Positions 37,824 through 47,987 of a stretch of DNA of 64,000 nt are shown piece by piece. The stretch lies in assembly GCF_014904735.1 (NCBI RefSeq), contig NZ_JACZCR010000027.1, positions 1 through 64,000 on the forward strand. The letters run 5' to 3'. This DNA is from Microbulbifer hainanensis (lineage in GTDB: Bacteria; Pseudomonadota; Gammaproteobacteria; Pseudomonadales; Cellvibrionaceae). The position numbers and the translations under genes are program-made. A model generated the notes under the pieces. That model did no database searches and was not told where the DNA came from. It worked only from the letters and a program-made list of their open reading frames with translations. Position 1 is the first letter of the stretch; the number at the start of each line of letters is the position of its first letter.

Positions 37824-38945
37824 ATGCAAGAATCGGTACTGCAGGCCGAAGACCTGGATCTGTTGATTCAGGCGATTCGGGGGGAAGGCTACCAGTTGCT
37901 GGGGCCGGTACTTCGGGACCACGCTATTGTCTACGATAAGGTGGAGTCAGCGGCCGACCTGCCCAGGGGCTGGACCGACGAACAGGAAAAAGGCACCTAC
38001 CGGGTTAAGCGCCGCGACGACGACGCCTATTTTGGTTATGCCGCCGGTCCCCATTCATGGAAGAAGTTTTTGCAGCTCCCGCGGCGCCCCGTGTGGCGTG
38101 CGCAAAAAGGAAACCACGGGGTGGCGATCACCGAAATCGTGGAAGAGGCGCCGGCCATGGCGTTCCTGGGCGTGCGCAGCTGCGAGTTGCACGCCATCGC
38201 CACCCAGGACCGGGTATTTGTCGATGACAAGTACCGCAACGACAGCTATGCGAACCGGCGCGCAAAACTGTTTATGGTGGCGGTCAACTGTACCTCTGCT
38301 GCCGCCACTTGCTTCTGCACTTCGATGAACACTGGCCCGGAGATCACTTTACCCAGCGACCTCGCCATGACCGAAGTGATCGATGGCGAAGCGCACTATT
38401 TCCTGATCAAGAGTGGTTCGAGTCGAGGTGAGCGGGTGTTGCAACAGCTACCGGTCAAGCCGGCGATTAAGGACCAGGTACAACGGGCGCGAAACGCTGT
38501 GGAGCGGACAGCGCAACAGATGGCTCGCGGGCCGCGCAGCTTTGACAGCTCAGACCTGAAGGCGCTGTTGTACCGCAATTACGAGAGCCCATCCTGGGAC
38601 CAGGTCGCCGACCGCTGTCTGTCGTGTGCCAATTGCACCATGGCTTGCCCGACTTGCTTCTGCTCTACGGTGGAGGACACCACCGACCTGAGCGGTGATC
38701 ATGCCGAGCGCTGGGAGCGCTGGGATTCCTGCTTTACCGGAGATTTCACCTATATCAGCGGAGGTTCGGTGCGCGCGGACACTCGATCCCGCTACCGCCA
38801 GTGGATGACCCACAAGCTGGCGACCTGGCACGATCAGTTCGGCCGATCCGGTTGTGTCGGCTGCGGTCGCTGTATTGCCTGGTGTCCTGTGGGAATAGAC
38901 CTCACTGAAGAGGTCGCGCGCATACGGGAGCTGGATAAATCATGA
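37824..38945 (+). CDS. hydB: 4Fe-4S subunit of group-3b-like NAD(P)-linked hydrogenase (HydB/sulfhydrogenase beta)
   Basis: 373 residues. The C-terminal third carries two ferredoxin-type clusters, [12 protein letters not shown] and [12 protein letters not shown]. An internal Cys pair, TCFCTS near 171, and TCFCST near 285 are typical of the AsrA/HydB family. It passes electrons between the flavin subunit and the hydrogenase small subunit. First gene of the operon; overlaps the CNB-fold gene as ATGA. Confidence 0.9.
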   Translation: MQESVLQAEDLDLLIQAIRGEGYQLLGPVLRDHAIVYDKVESAADLPRGWTDEQEKGTYRVKRRDDDAYFGYAAGPHSWKKFLQLPRRPVWRAQKGNHGVAITEIVEEAPAMAFLGVRSCELHAIATQDRVFVDDKYRNDSYANRRAKLFMVAVNCTSAAATCFCTSMNTGPEITLPSDLAMTEVIDGEAHYFLIKSGSSRGERVLQQLPVKPAIKDQVQRARNAVERTAQQMARGPRSFDSSDLKALLYRNYESPSWDQVADRCLSCANCTMACPTCFCSTVEDTTDLSGDHAERWERWDSCFTGDFTYISGGSVRADTRSRYRQWMTHKLATWHDQFGRSGCVGCGRCIAWCPVGIDLTEEVARIRELDKS

Positions 38946-39424
38946 AAGGCATGGCGCAACTGCTACGCGAGCATCCCTTCTTCAGTGGGCTGGACGAAGA
39001 TTACCTCGAACTGCTCGCCGGTTGCGGAGAAAACCGAATCTACAATACCGGTGACTATATCGCGCGCGAAAATGACCCTGCGGATCATTTTTTCGTCATC
39101 CGCGATGGACAGGTGGCAGTGGAGTCCTATCTGCCCAACTACGGCGCGCTCTGCCTGCAGACCCTGCACAAAGGCGATATTTTCGGCTGGTCGTGGCTTT
39201 TTCCTCCCTATCTGTGGACGTTCGACGCGCGCGCTATGAATGAAGTTCATGTCATATGCCTGAATGGCAAATGCCTGAGAGAAAAATGCAAGACGGATCC
39301 GAAGATGGGCTACGAATTGATGCAACGATTTGCGCGCATCATCACCGACCGGTTACACGCTACGCGCATGCAGCTGATGGATGTCTATAGCCCGCAGCCG
39401 CCGCCACTGGAAAGAAGCCGATGA
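38942..39424 (+). CDS. stand-alone cyclic-nucleotide-binding-fold protein in the hydrogenase operon
   Basis: 160 residues, one beta-roll domain ([30 protein letters not shown] ... [16 protein letters not shown]) and a C-helix ([24 protein letters not shown]), then a Pro-rich tail. No DNA-binding domain. The phosphate-binding cassette reads [11 protein letters not shown] in place of the Arg-Ser/Ala pair, so cAMP is unlikely to be the ligand. It is locked between the Fe-S and flavin subunits by 4-base overlaps on both sides, which argues for a structural or regulatory part in the enzyme. Confidence 0.85.
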   Translation: MKGMAQLLREHPFFSGLDEDYLELLAGCGENRIYNTGDYIARENDPADHFFVIRDGQVAVESYLPNYGALCLQTLHKGDIFGWSWLFPPYLWTFDARAMNEVHVICLNGKCLREKCKTDPKMGYELMQRFARIITDRLHATRMQLMDVYSPQPPPLERSR

Positions 39425-40230
39425 TTCCAGCGCTCTTACGTATCGACCGGCGCAGTGAGGAGTATGCCGGCACCTTCACTTTACATCTCAGTGCAGATGA
39501 CGGTGGCGCTCTACCTGAGTTCATGCCCGGCCAATTCAACATGCTCTACGCGTTCGGCACCGGGGAAGTCGCGATTTCCATGAGCGGATCGCCGACTGGT
39601 GACAAGGGCTACGTGCACACGGTTCGGGTTCATGGCCTGGCGACGCAGGCCCTGGGACGATTGCGAGAAGGCGAGCAGATTGGCGTACGCGGCCCCTTCG
39701 GCCAGGGCTGGCCGCTGGATCAGGTAGAGGACCGCGACCTGTTGATTATTGCCGGCGGACTGGGGCTGGCGCCACTGCGTCCGTTGATCTACAGCCTGCT
39801 AAACGGCAACTGGAAAGCGCGGCGCGTGCGAATCTTTTATGGTGCGCGGCGGCCGGAAGAAAGACTCTATCGGGAGGAGTTGCCGCGCTGGTCGGAGGTA
39901 TTCGAGTTACGCCAGTCGGTCGACCATGCCGATACAGCCTGGCCTGGCCATATCGGCGTGATCACCGGTCCGCTGCAAATGGCGGAGGTCGATATCCAGA
40001 GTGCGATGGCCTTCATCTGTGGGCCGGAAATCATGATGCGTTTCTGTATCCAGGCATTGCGCAGCAAGGGGGTGGCGGAGTCGAATATTTATCTGTCGAT
40101 GGAGCGCAACATGAAGTGCGCGATCGGACACTGCGGGCACTGCCAGTGGGGGCCGAATTTTATCTGTAAAGACGGGCCGGTGTTTTGCTATAGGGATATC
40201 CAGTCATGGTTCCAGATCCGCGCCCTGTAG
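39421..40230 (+). CDS. hydG: FAD/NAD(P)-binding subunit of the hydrogenase (HydG/sulfhydrogenase gamma)
   Basis: 269 residues of the ferredoxin-reductase type: FAD domain ([21 protein letters not shown]), NAD(P) domain ([19 protein letters not shown]), and a C-terminal [2Fe-2S] site with [10 protein letters not shown]...CKDGPVFC as in PyrK. Oxidises or reduces NAD(P)H. Overlaps the small subunit gene by 25 bases. Confidence 0.92.
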   Translation: MIPALLRIDRRSEEYAGTFTLHLSADDGGALPEFMPGQFNMLYAFGTGEVAISMSGSPTGDKGYVHTVRVHGLATQALGRLREGEQIGVRGPFGQGWPLDQVEDRDLLIIAGGLGLAPLRPLIYSLLNGNWKARRVRIFYGARRPEERLYREELPRWSEVFELRQSVDHADTAWPGHIGVITGPLQMAEVDIQSAMAFICGPEIMMRFCIQALRSKGVAESNIYLSMERNMKCAIGHCGHCQWGPNFICKDGPVFCYRDIQSWFQIRAL

Positions 40231-41027
40231 GCAATACAGCGCGAAAACCGAAGCTGGCGGTGTGGAAATTCGCCTCCTGCGATGGTTGCCAGTTGAGCCT
40301 GCTGGATTGCGAGGACGAACTGCTACAGCTGGCAGAAGAAATCGATATTGCCTACTTCATGGAGGCGTCCAGCCGGCAGGTGGAAGGGCCCTACGATCTG
40401 TCGCTGGTGGAAGGGTCAATTACGACCGAAGACGACGCGCAGCGCATTCGCGAAGTGCGCGCGCAGTCCCATGCCCTGGTGACAATCGGTGCTTGTGCCA
40501 CCGCTGGCGGCATCCAGGCGCTGCGCAATTTTGCTGACGTGGAAGCATTCACCGCGATCGTCTATGCCCACCCTGAATATATTTCCACCCTGAAAACCTC
40601 GACACCGATCAGCGCCCATGTGCCTGTGGACTTTGAGCTGAACGGTTGCCCGATCAACAAGCGTCAGTTATTGGAGGTGATCAGCGCGTTTCTGCACCGG
40701 CGCCCACCGCAGGTGCCGGCGCACTCCGTATGTATCGAGTGCAAACTCCGCGGCAATGTGTGCGTCTGGGTGGCTCATGGAACCCCCTGCATGGGTCCGG
40801 TTACCCACGCCGGCTGCGGTGCGGTTTGTCCGGCATACAACCGCGGTTGCTACGCGTGCTACGGACCCAAGGAGAACCCGAATACGGAATCTCTCTGTCA
40901 TTGGTGGAAACAGGAGTTGGGCGCGAGCAACGCCAAGGTGATCGAGAACCTGCGCAATTTTAATTCGGCCGCTCCGGAGTTTGATGCCGCGAGCCGACGT
41001 CAGGAAGAGCAGGATGACCAAGAGTAA
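40206..41027 (+). CDS. hydD: [NiFe]-hydrogenase small subunit
   Basis: 273 residues. [10 protein letters not shown] places the proximal-cluster Cys at 25 and 28; [16 protein letters not shown] and ELNGCPINK supply the further ligands. Additional Cys ([30 protein letters not shown]) would hold extra clusters, as in cytosolic group 3 enzymes. No twin-arginine signal, so it is cytoplasmic. Overlaps the large subunit gene by 14 bases. Confidence 0.92.
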   Translation: MVPDPRPVGNTARKPKLAVWKFASCDGCQLSLLDCEDELLQLAEEIDIAYFMEASSRQVEGPYDLSLVEGSITTEDDAQRIREVRAQSHALVTIGACATAGGIQALRNFADVEAFTAIVYAHPEYISTLKTSTPISAHVPVDFELNGCPINKRQLLEVISAFLHRRPPQVPAHSVCIECKLRGNVCVWVAHGTPCMGPVTHAGCGAVCPAYNRGCYACYGPKENPNTESLCHWWKQELGASNAKVIENLRNFNSAAPEFDAASRRQEEQDDQE

Positions 41028-42333
41028 AACCATCAAGGTCGATTACCTGGCGCGCGTCGAGGGCGAGGGCGCACTCTATATCCGTTACGACGATGGTGGT
41101 GTGCATGATGTCAAACTGAAGATATTTGAGCCGCCGCGCTTTTTCGAAGGATTTATGCGCGGGCGAGATTACCTCGAAGCGCCGGATATCACCGCGCGTA
41201 TCTGTGGCATTTGTCCGGTCGCCTACCAGATGAGTTCGCTGCACGCTATGGAGGATGCCCTGGGGTTGACGCCAACCCCTGAGCTGCATGCACTGCGCCG
41301 GTTGATTTACTGCGGCGAGTGGATCGAGAGCCACACGCTGCATATCTACATGCTGCACGCACCGGATTTCCTCGGCTACCCGAGTGCGGTGGCGATGGCC
41401 AAGGATCACCCGCAGATCGTGCAGGATGGCCTGCAGATCAAGAAGGCCGGCAACGCGATCGTCAATTTATTGGGCGGCCGGGAAGTTCACCCGATCAATG
41501 TCCGTGTGGGCGGATTCTATCGCGTTCCCACCGCGACCGAACTTGAGCCCCTGCGCGAGCAGTTGTTAAAAGCCCGCGATATGGCGGCAGCCACGGTACG
41601 TTGGGCAGCGTCGCTGCCATTTCCGGATTTCGAGCGCTCAGTAGAAAATCAATATGAATTCGTAGCACTTTCCAACGAGCGCGAATATCCCATGAGCTGC
41701 GGCCGCATAGCCTCAACCCGCGGCCTCGATATCCCGGTGCAGGAATACGATACCCACTTTCGCGAAGAACACGTGGAGTACAGTAATGCGCTGCACAGTG
41801 TATTAATCGAGAGGGGTGCCTACTTTGTCGGCCCAATGGCGCGTTACAACCTCAATTACGATCGTCTCTCGCCGCTGGTCAGGCAAACCGCGGAAGATAT
41901 CGGTTTTCCCCCGTTCTGTGTCAATCCGTTCAAGAGTATCGTGGTGCGCAGCCTGGAGGTGCTCTACGCGTTTGACGAGGCACTGCGCATCATCGACAAC
42001 TACCGGCAGCCGGATACTCCCTATCTGGTGACCGAACCGCGGCCGTCTACCGGTTGCGCCGCCACCGAGGCGCCGCGGGGCATTCTCTACCATCGCTACA
42101 GCATGGACGAGGAGGGCAAGATTACCGATGCAAAGATAGTCGCGCCCACGTCCCAGAATCAGAAAACCATTGAAGACGACCTGCGGCTGATGCTGCCGAA
42201 GTTCCTTCACTTGCCGGAAGACAAACTGCAGGCCCAGTGCGAGCAGGCCATTCGCAACTACGATCCGTGCATCTCCTGTTCGACCCATTTCCTGCAACTC
42301 CATATGGAGCGCCGCGCGAGGGAAGGACAGTGA
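41014..42333 (+). CDS. hydA: [NiFe]-hydrogenase large subunit, group 3b-like
   Basis: 439 residues from ATG 41014. N-terminal nickel ligands in [10 protein letters not shown] (Cys64, Cys67) and C-terminal ligands in DPCISCSTH (Cys419, Cys422). After His425, the expected processing site, 14 residues remain (FLQLH...EGQ), to be removed by the maturation protease encoded next. With an NAD(P)-linked flavin subunit and a HydB-type Fe-S subunit this fits group 3b bidirectional hydrogenases: H2 oxidation or evolution coupled to NADP(H), often in hypoxia. Confidence 0.94.
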   Translation: MTKSKTIKVDYLARVEGEGALYIRYDDGGVHDVKLKIFEPPRFFEGFMRGRDYLEAPDITARICGICPVAYQMSSLHAMEDALGLTPTPELHALRRLIYCGEWIESHTLHIYMLHAPDFLGYPSAVAMAKDHPQIVQDGLQIKKAGNAIVNLLGGREVHPINVRVGGFYRVPTATELEPLREQLLKARDMAAATVRWAASLPFPDFERSVENQYEFVALSNEREYPMSCGRIASTRGLDIPVQEYDTHFREEHVEYSNALHSVLIERGAYFVGPMARYNLNYDRLSPLVRQTAEDIGFPPFCVNPFKSIVVRSLEVLYAFDEALRIIDNYRQPDTPYLVTEPRPSTGCAATEAPRGILYHRYSMDEEGKITDAKIVAPTSQNQKTIEDDLRLMLPKFLHLPEDKLQAQCEQAIRNYDPCISCSTHFLQLHMERRAREGQ

Positions 42334-42815
42334 CGGACTGGGCCATCATTAGCCTGGGCAATCGTTATCGTGGCGACGACGGCGTAGGGCCCTTTGTGCT
42401 GCAGCGGTTACGCGACCGTTTCGGGAACAGCGTTGATTGCATAGAAAATAGCGGTGATATGACCCGCCTGCTGGAAGACTGGCGAGATCGCCATGTTTGC
42501 CTGGTGGATGCCGTTTCGGCCGAAGAGCGTGAGGCTGGCGACATCGTCTTGCTGGACGGTCTTGCCGAGCCCATGCCGCCCAGTTTATGCGGTACATCTA
42601 GCCATGGATTCTCTCTGGCGGAAGCGCTGGAACTCGGTCGCCTTTTTGATTCACTGCCGCGACGATTGGCCATCTATGCAATTTGTGGCGAAAACTTTGC
42701 CAATAGCGCGGCGCTGTCACCAGCGGTAGAGGCCGCTGCGGTAAACGTGGAAAAAGAGATACTGCATCTATTAACGGAACAGACAGGAGGTCCGCGATGC
42801 ACGAACAGTCCCTGA
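42330..42815 (+). CDS. hydrogenase maturation protease (HyaD/HycI family)
   Basis: 161 residues from GTG 42330, overlapping the large-subunit stop as GTGA; upstream in-frame ATGs would lie inside hyd[21 protein letters not shown] and CLVDAV supply the metal-sensing Asp residues, and [14 protein letters not shown] the conserved His. It cleaves the C-terminal tail of the large subunit after nickel insertion. Confidence 0.9.
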   Translation: MTDWAIISLGNRYRGDDGVGPFVLQRLRDRFGNSVDCIENSGDMTRLLEDWRDRHVCLVDAVSAEEREAGDIVLLDGLAEPMPPSLCGTSSHGFSLAEALELGRLFDSLPRRLAIYAICGENFANSAALSPAVEAAAVNVEKEILHLLTEQTGGPRCTNSP

Positions 42816-43069
42816 TCAGAAATCTGGTCAGAAAAATTCAACAGCTCGCCGAGCACCAGGGCGGGACTCTGGTGGCGGCCAGACTCCGCCTTGGTGCGCT
42901 CGCCCATATATCCGCAGAGCACTTGCGCGAACACTTCGAACAGGAGACTGGTGGTACCCCACTGGAAGGGCTGCGGCTACAAATCGAAGAGATGCAGGAT
43001 ATCCACGATGTGGAGGCCCAGGAAATCATCCTGGACAGCCTCGAGTTCCAGGATGCCGATGAGTTCTGA
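42797..43069 (+). CDS. hypA: HypA-like nickel chaperone lacking the zinc ribbon
   Basis: 90 residues against the usual ~113. It keeps the nickel-binding N-terminus MHEQSL and the fold (VAARLRLGALAHISAEHLREHFEQ), and ends with the family's last strand (AQEIILDSLEFQ). The segment between, which normally holds two CxxC pairs for zinc, is missing: there is no cysteine in the protein. Ni delivery without the Zn site would be unusual, and no hypB is present here. The ends are intact, so this looks like a clean domain loss rather than decay. Overlaps the protease gene by 19 and hypF by 11 bases. Confidence 0.82.
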   Translation: MHEQSLIRNLVRKIQQLAEHQGGTLVAARLRLGALAHISAEHLREHFEQETGGTPLEGLRLQIEEMQDIHDVEAQEIILDSLEFQDADEF

Positions 43070-45386
43070 TACCAGCGAGCGCCGCCATCTCGAAATTACC
43101 GGACTGGTGCAGGGGGTCGGTTTCCGCCCCTTTGTCTATGGTCTGGCCGGCGATTGCGGTCTGCACGGCTGGGTCGCCAATGATGCCCGCGGTGTTTGCG
43201 TGGAAGTCCAGGGTGAAATTCCGCAGATCCGTGAATTCGTGAGAAGGCTGCACGCGGAGAAGCCACCTCTTGCCCGGATACACAGCCTGACCAGCGCCCC
43301 GTTGCCGCTGCAAGCGGAGTATGGATTCACCGTTCGCGAGAGCGAAAGCGGAGCGGCGCCGTCCGCGATTATATTGCCCGACCTGGCGCCCTGTGCGGAC
43401 TGTCTGGTGGAGCTGTTTGATCCCAGTGACCCGCGCTTTGGCTATCCCTTTATCAACTGCACCCGCTGTGGTCCCCGTTTCAGTATCGTGGAACAGCAAC
43501 CCTACGACCGCATCAATACATCGATGCGAAGCTTTCCGATGTGCGAACGGTGCCAGCGGGAATACAGAGATCCGCGAGATCGCCGTTTTCACGCAGAGGC
43601 CAACGCCTGCCCCGAATGCGGGCCGCAGTTGCAGCTGGTGAATCTGCAAGGGGAAGCACTCGAGCTGGGTCAGGCTGCGACACAAAGCGTGGTTGCAGCC
43701 ATCGAGGCTGGGAAGATTGTCGCATTGAAGGGCGTCGGCGGCTTCCAGCTATTGGTCGACGCGTCCAATGACGAAGCGGTCGCAAGACTGCGGCAAAGGA
43801 AGCAGCGACCGCACAAGCCTTTTGCGTTGCTGTATCCCGATATGGATACCGTACGCCGGGACTGTGTCCTTACGCCACAGGAAGAGCGGTCGCTGTGCTC
43901 GCAGGAACGTCCGATCCTGTTACTTGGAGCGAAGCCGGATGCCACCGCGCAGATTTCGCGATGGGTAGCGCCACAAAATCCCAACCTCGGTTTGATGTTG
44001 CCGGCTTCGCCGCTGCACTACCTGCTGATGGAGTCGCTGCAGCGCCCGGTAGTGGCAACCAGTGGCAACCTCGCCGGTGAACCCATCTGTACCGACAACG
44101 ACGAGGCCCTGCGGCGGCTCGCCGATATCGCCGACCTGTTTCTGTTGCACGATCGCCAGATTTTGCGCCCGCTGGACGACTCGGTCCTCCGCGTGATGGA
44201 CGGCAAACCGGTGATGCTGCGCCGCGCGCGGGGCTATGCACCGCTGCCCCTGGAGCTGTCAGAGAGTACGGCTGCAGAGGGTGATTTGCTCGCACTGGGC
44301 GCAGACCTGAAGAACTGCATCGCGATCGCGCGCCAAAGCACCGCCTATCCCAGTCAGCATATTGGCGATCTGCAGGACCGGATGGCACTGGCGACTTTTG
44401 AACAGGCCATCGACGATCTCGCAACTTTCTACCGACTGGAGCCCCGCGCGGTACTTTGCGATCTCCACCCGGGCTACGTTTCCAACCGCTGGGCAAAGTC
44501 CAAACCGCTCAAGCGCATCGCCGTCCAACATCACCTGGCCCACTTCTTCTCCTGTATGGCGGAACACGGCCACCGGGGTGCAGCACTGGGTATCTGCTGG
44601 GACGGCACCGGCTACGGTGAGGACGGCAGTATCCGCGGCGGTGAATGCCTGCACTGGAGCGGCGACAGCCCCGTGGAGCATTTTGCCAGCCTGCGATCCT
44701 TTGCGCTGCCTGGCGGCGAGCGGGCGGTGCATGAGCCGCGCCGTTCGCTGGCGGGGCTATTGGGCGAGTGGCTCGGCACGGAAGCCTTTGTGGGCGAGCC
44801 GCTGCGTGACTATTTCAATCGCAGCGAAAGGAAGAATCTCGCCAGAATGCTCGAGCGCCAACTCAATTGTCCGCGCTGTAGCAGCGTGGGGCGTCTCTTC
44901 GATGCGGTGGCCGCTCTACTGGGGCTGGCTACGGAAATCAGTTTCGAAGGGCAGGCGGCGATGGCAGTGGAGTATGCCGCAGCGGATTCCGACACAGGCG
45001 CCAGCTATCCCTTCGAACTGTACCGGGACAGTGATCGCTGGACGCTCGATTGGGCTCCCACGATCGCAAGTCTGATAGAGGAGGGCAGTGTTGGGGTCTC
45101 GATTTCAGACCGGGCGGCTGCATTTCATAACACCCTGGCGCAGATGATCCTGGCCCTGGCGCAGAAAGCCGGTGTACCAGAGATCTTTCTCTCTGGCGGT
45201 GTTTTCCAGAATAAACGGCTGCTGGAAACCGCGACGGCACTGCTGCAACAAAACGGGTTTCGGGTCCACAGCCACAGCAGAGTTCCACCCAACGACGGTG
45301 GCATTGCCCTTGGCCAGCTCTATTACGTGCGTTGTATGGCCGATTTCGGAATTCCGCTCGGGGAGGTGAGTGTGTCATGTGTTTAG
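43059..45386 (+). CDS. hypF: carbamoyltransferase HypF
   Basis: 775 residues from ATG 43059 (43053 is an alternative); the open frame upstream is hypA read in another frame. Acylphosphatase domain (GLVQGVGFRPFVYG), two zinc-finger loops (CADC...CTRC, CERC...CPEC), YrdC-like domain (near 200-380) and Kae1-like domain with HHLAHFFSCMAEHGH and FLSGGVFQNKRL. Makes the carbamoyl group that becomes the CN- ligands of the active site. Confidence 0.94.
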   Translation: MSSDTSERRHLEITGLVQGVGFRPFVYGLAGDCGLHGWVANDARGVCVEVQGEIPQIREFVRRLHAEKPPLARIHSLTSAPLPLQAEYGFTVRESESGAAPSAIILPDLAPCADCLVELFDPSDPRFGYPFINCTRCGPRFSIVEQQPYDRINTSMRSFPMCERCQREYRDPRDRRFHAEANACPECGPQLQLVNLQGEALELGQAATQSVVAAIEAGKIVALKGVGGFQLLVDASNDEAVARLRQRKQRPHKPFALLYPDMDTVRRDCVLTPQEERSLCSQERPILLLGAKPDATAQISRWVAPQNPNLGLMLPASPLHYLLMESLQRPVVATSGNLAGEPICTDNDEALRRLADIADLFLLHDRQILRPLDDSVLRVMDGKPVMLRRARGYAPLPLELSESTAAEGDLLALGADLKNCIAIARQSTAYPSQHIGDLQDRMALATFEQAIDDLATFYRLEPRAVLCDLHPGYVSNRWAKSKPLKRIAVQHHLAHFFSCMAEHGHRGAALGICWDGTGYGEDGSIRGGECLHWSGDSPVEHFASLRSFALPGGERAVHEPRRSLAGLLGEWLGTEAFVGEPLRDYFNRSERKNLARMLERQLNCPRCSSVGRLFDAVAALLGLATEISFEGQAAMAVEYAAADSDTGASYPFELYRDSDRWTLDWAPTIASLIEEGSVGVSISDRAAAFHNTLAQMILALAQKAGVPEIFLSGGVFQNKRLLETATALLQQNGFRVHSHSRVPPNDGGIALGQLYYVRCMADFGIPLGEVSVSCV

Positions 45387-45619
45387 GTATTCCGGGCCGG
45401 ATCGAGGAAATTCTCAATAACGAGCCGCTGGAGCGCAGCGCGCGGGTCAGCTTTGGTGGCATCAGCAAGCCCATTAATCTGGCCTATGTGCCCGAAGCCC
45501 GGGTGGGCGACTATGTGATCGTGCATGTCGGGTTTGCGATCAGCAGGGTGCGCGAGGAGGAAGCGCGCAGGATATTCCGCTACCTGGAGGAAATCGGAGA
45601 GCTGGACGATTTGAGTTAG
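45377..45619 (+). CDS. hypC: hydrogenase assembly chaperone HypC
   Basis: 80 residues from ATG 45377, giving the required N-terminus MCLGIPGRI; the catalytic Cys2 carries the Fe(CN)2CO unit with HypD. Overlaps hypF by 10 bases and is followed 3 bases later by hypD. Confidence 0.93.
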   Translation: MCLGIPGRIEEILNNEPLERSARVSFGGISKPINLAYVPEARVGDYVIVHVGFAISRVREEEARRIFRYLEEIGELDDLS

Positions 45620-45622
45620 CCT

Positions 45623-46726
45623 ATGAAATACCTGAGTGAATACCGGCAGCGGTCGAGTATCGAAAAGATCGCCGCAGAAATTGCCCGCATTACCACCAGA
45701 CCCTGGACCATTATGGAAATCTGCGGTGGGCAGACCCATGCGATCGTCAAGTACGGTCTGCAGCAGTTCCTGCCGCAACAGGTGGAGTTGGTGCATGGCC
45801 CCGGCTGCCCGGTGTGCGTGACTTCGCTGGAGATCATCGACAAGGCGATCGCCATTGCCGCGCGTCCGGAAGTCATTTTCTGCTCTTTCGGCGATATGCT
45901 GCGAGTGCCGGGCAGCGAACGGGACCTGCTCGCAGTGAAGGCAGCGGGGGGAGATGTGCGCACTGTCTATTCGCCGCTGAATGCGGTGGAACTCGCCGAG
46001 CAGAACCCTGAGAGGGAAGTCGTCTTCTTCGCGATCGGCTTCGAGACTACTGCACCAGCCAACGCAATGGCTGCCTTTCTCGCCAGGAAGAAGGGGCTGC
46101 GCAATTTTTCCCTCCTCGTATCCCACTTCATGGTCCCGCCGGCCATAGAATCCATTTGCTCTGCGGCCAATTCGCGCGTGCAGGGCTTCCTCGCCGCCGG
46201 ACATGTGTGCGCAATCACGGGCTATGAACAGTACCCGCGCCTCGCGCTGAAATACCAGGTACCGATTGTCGTTACCGGCTTTGAGCCACTGGATATTCTG
46301 GAGGGCGTAATGTTGTGTCTGCGTCAGCTGGAGGAGGGCCGCTGCATTGTAGAAAACCCCTATGCCCGCGTGGTGGAGCGACGCGGCAACATTCCCGCGC
46401 AGGAAATGCTTGAACAGGTATTCGATATCGCCGCGCAGAACTGGCGCGGGGTCGGCACTATAGGGGATAGTGGCTTGCGCCTGCGGCCCGAATTCTCCGC
46501 TTTCGATGCAGAGAAAAAGTTCAGCCTTGACCTCAAGCCAGCAATCGACAGCAGTGGCTGCATCAGCGGCGAGATCATGCAGGGACTGAAGAAACCCTGC
46601 GACTGTCCGCACTTCGGCCGCCGCTGCCGTCCGACGCAGCCTCTCGGCGCGCCCATGGTCTCGTCCGAAGGGGCCTGTGCGGCCTATTACCGATACAGCA
46701 GACAGGTCAATGCCGATGAATATTGA
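45623..46726 (+). CDS. hypD: hydrogenase iron-cofactor scaffold HypD
   Basis: 367 residues. [26 protein letters not shown] and the C-terminal [4Fe-4S] Cys set ([12 protein letters not shown] ... GACAAYYRY). Forms a complex with HypC and receives cyanide from HypE. Overlaps hypE by 17 bases. Confidence 0.94.
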   Translation: MKYLSEYRQRSSIEKIAAEIARITTRPWTIMEICGGQTHAIVKYGLQQFLPQQVELVHGPGCPVCVTSLEIIDKAIAIAARPEVIFCSFGDMLRVPGSERDLLAVKAAGGDVRTVYSPLNAVELAEQNPEREVVFFAIGFETTAPANAMAAFLARKKGLRNFSLLVSHFMVPPAIESICSAANSRVQGFLAAGHVCAITGYEQYPRLALKYQVPIVVTGFEPLDILEGVMLCLRQLEEGRCIVENPYARVVERRGNIPAQEMLEQVFDIAAQNWRGVGTIGDSGLRLRPEFSAFDAEKKFSLDLKPAIDSSGCISGEIMQGLKKPCDCPHFGRRCRPTQPLGAPMVSSEGACAAYYRYSRQVNADEY

Positions 46727-47753
46727 ATGCCCACTACCGACTGATACCGATGAGCTCGTGCGTTTGGGTCATGGTAGCGGAGGCGAGCTGACCCAGCAGC
46801 TGCTGCGCGATTACATCTATCCACATTTCGACAATCCCTGGATCACCCAGGCACACGATAGCGCTACGCTTCCGCTGGGCAAAGAGCGATTGGTTTTCAC
46901 CACCGATTCTTTTGTCATTACGCCGCTGTTTTTTCCCGGTGGTGATATTGGCAAGCTCGCGGTCTACGGCACGCTGAACGACCTGGCCATGAGCGGCGCG
47001 GGCCCCCTGTATCTCAGTTGCAGTCTGATACTGGAAGAGGGGCTGCCTATGGAAACCCTGGCCAGCGTGATGGCATCGATGGGGCAAGCGGCCGCTGAGT
47101 GCGGCGTACAACTGGTAACCGGCGATACCAAGGTTGTGGAAAGGGGCAAGGGTGATGGCCTCTATATCAATACATCCGGCATCGGAGTGATGTGCCACAA
47201 CGTGGCGATTGAACCGGGGGAAATCCAGCCAGGCGACCTGATACTGCTGTCCGGCGATATCGGCCGCCATGGCATGGCGGTCATGGCCAAGCGGGAAGGG
47301 CTGGAGTTCGACAGCGCGCTGTTGAGTGACTGCGCACCGTTGCACGGCGCGGTAAAGGAACTGCTGGATGCGGGGATCGATATACACTGCCTGCGTGACC
47401 TGACGCGCGGCGGCCTGGCTACCGCACTGGTAGAGCTGGCCGAAAGCGCTGGCAAATCCTTATTTGTCGAGGAATCGGAAATTCCCGTTTGCGAACCCGT
47501 GCAGGGTGCCTGTGAGATGCTGGGTCTGGATCCATTGTATGTCGCCAACGAGGGACGCTTTATCGCCTTTATACCTGCACAACAGGCTGAGCAGGCCATG
47601 GCAGTGCTGCAGGGTAATCCTGTCGCAAAGAATAGCCGGGTCATAGGCGCTGTCACCGGGGAAAGGCGACCACAGGTGATATTGCAGAACACGCTCGGTA
47701 GCGAGCGGCTGTTGGATCGGTTGCCTGGTGAGCAGTTACCGCGAATTTGTTAA
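46710..47753 (+). CDS. hypE: carbamoyl dehydratase HypE
   Basis: 347 residues from ATG 46710 (46716 is possible). [20 protein letters not shown] and [16 protein letters not shown] are the ATP-binding elements. The C-terminus ends PRIC, whose Cys is carbamoylated by HypF and dehydrated to thiocyanate. Last gene of the hydrogenase operon. Confidence 0.94.
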   Translation: MPMNIECPLPTDTDELVRLGHGSGGELTQQLLRDYIYPHFDNPWITQAHDSATLPLGKERLVFTTDSFVITPLFFPGGDIGKLAVYGTLNDLAMSGAGPLYLSCSLILEEGLPMETLASVMASMGQAAAECGVQLVTGDTKVVERGKGDGLYINTSGIGVMCHNVAIEPGEIQPGDLILLSGDIGRHGMAVMAKREGLEFDSALLSDCAPLHGAVKELLDAGIDIHCLRDLTRGGLATALVELAESAGKSLFVEESEIPVCEPVQGACEMLGLDPLYVANEGRFIAFIPAQQAEQAMAVLQGNPVAKNSRVIGAVTGERRPQVILQNTLGSERLLDRLPGEQLPRIC

Positions 47754-47987
47754 GCGGGCAGAAACAATCGCGAGAAAGTGTTGGCCACTCATTGATCACG
47801 AGTAAACTTCGCTAAAAGCTTACGCAGGCGATCGATGGCTTTTGTCTGGCCCGGCATCGCCCACGTAGCGAAAATGCTATTGTCTGGCGTCACCCGTTTT
47901 AAAAGCAAAACTGTTGCGCGGCGGCCCATAACGGCCCTTGAAGCGAGAATGCAAACCGGCAACATCATTCCGAGGCAAAGAGTTTCT

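Noticed and set aside
42891-43058. N-terminal extension of HypF
   Set aside because: This is hypA sequence in another frame; HypF similarity begins at 43059.
45383-46612. 409-codon open frame on the minus strand
   Set aside because: Antisense to hypC and hypD, which carry intact family motifs.
47795-47808. FNR-like TTGATCACGAGTAA after hypE
   Set aside because: Second half site matches only partly and no -10 at the right distance was found.
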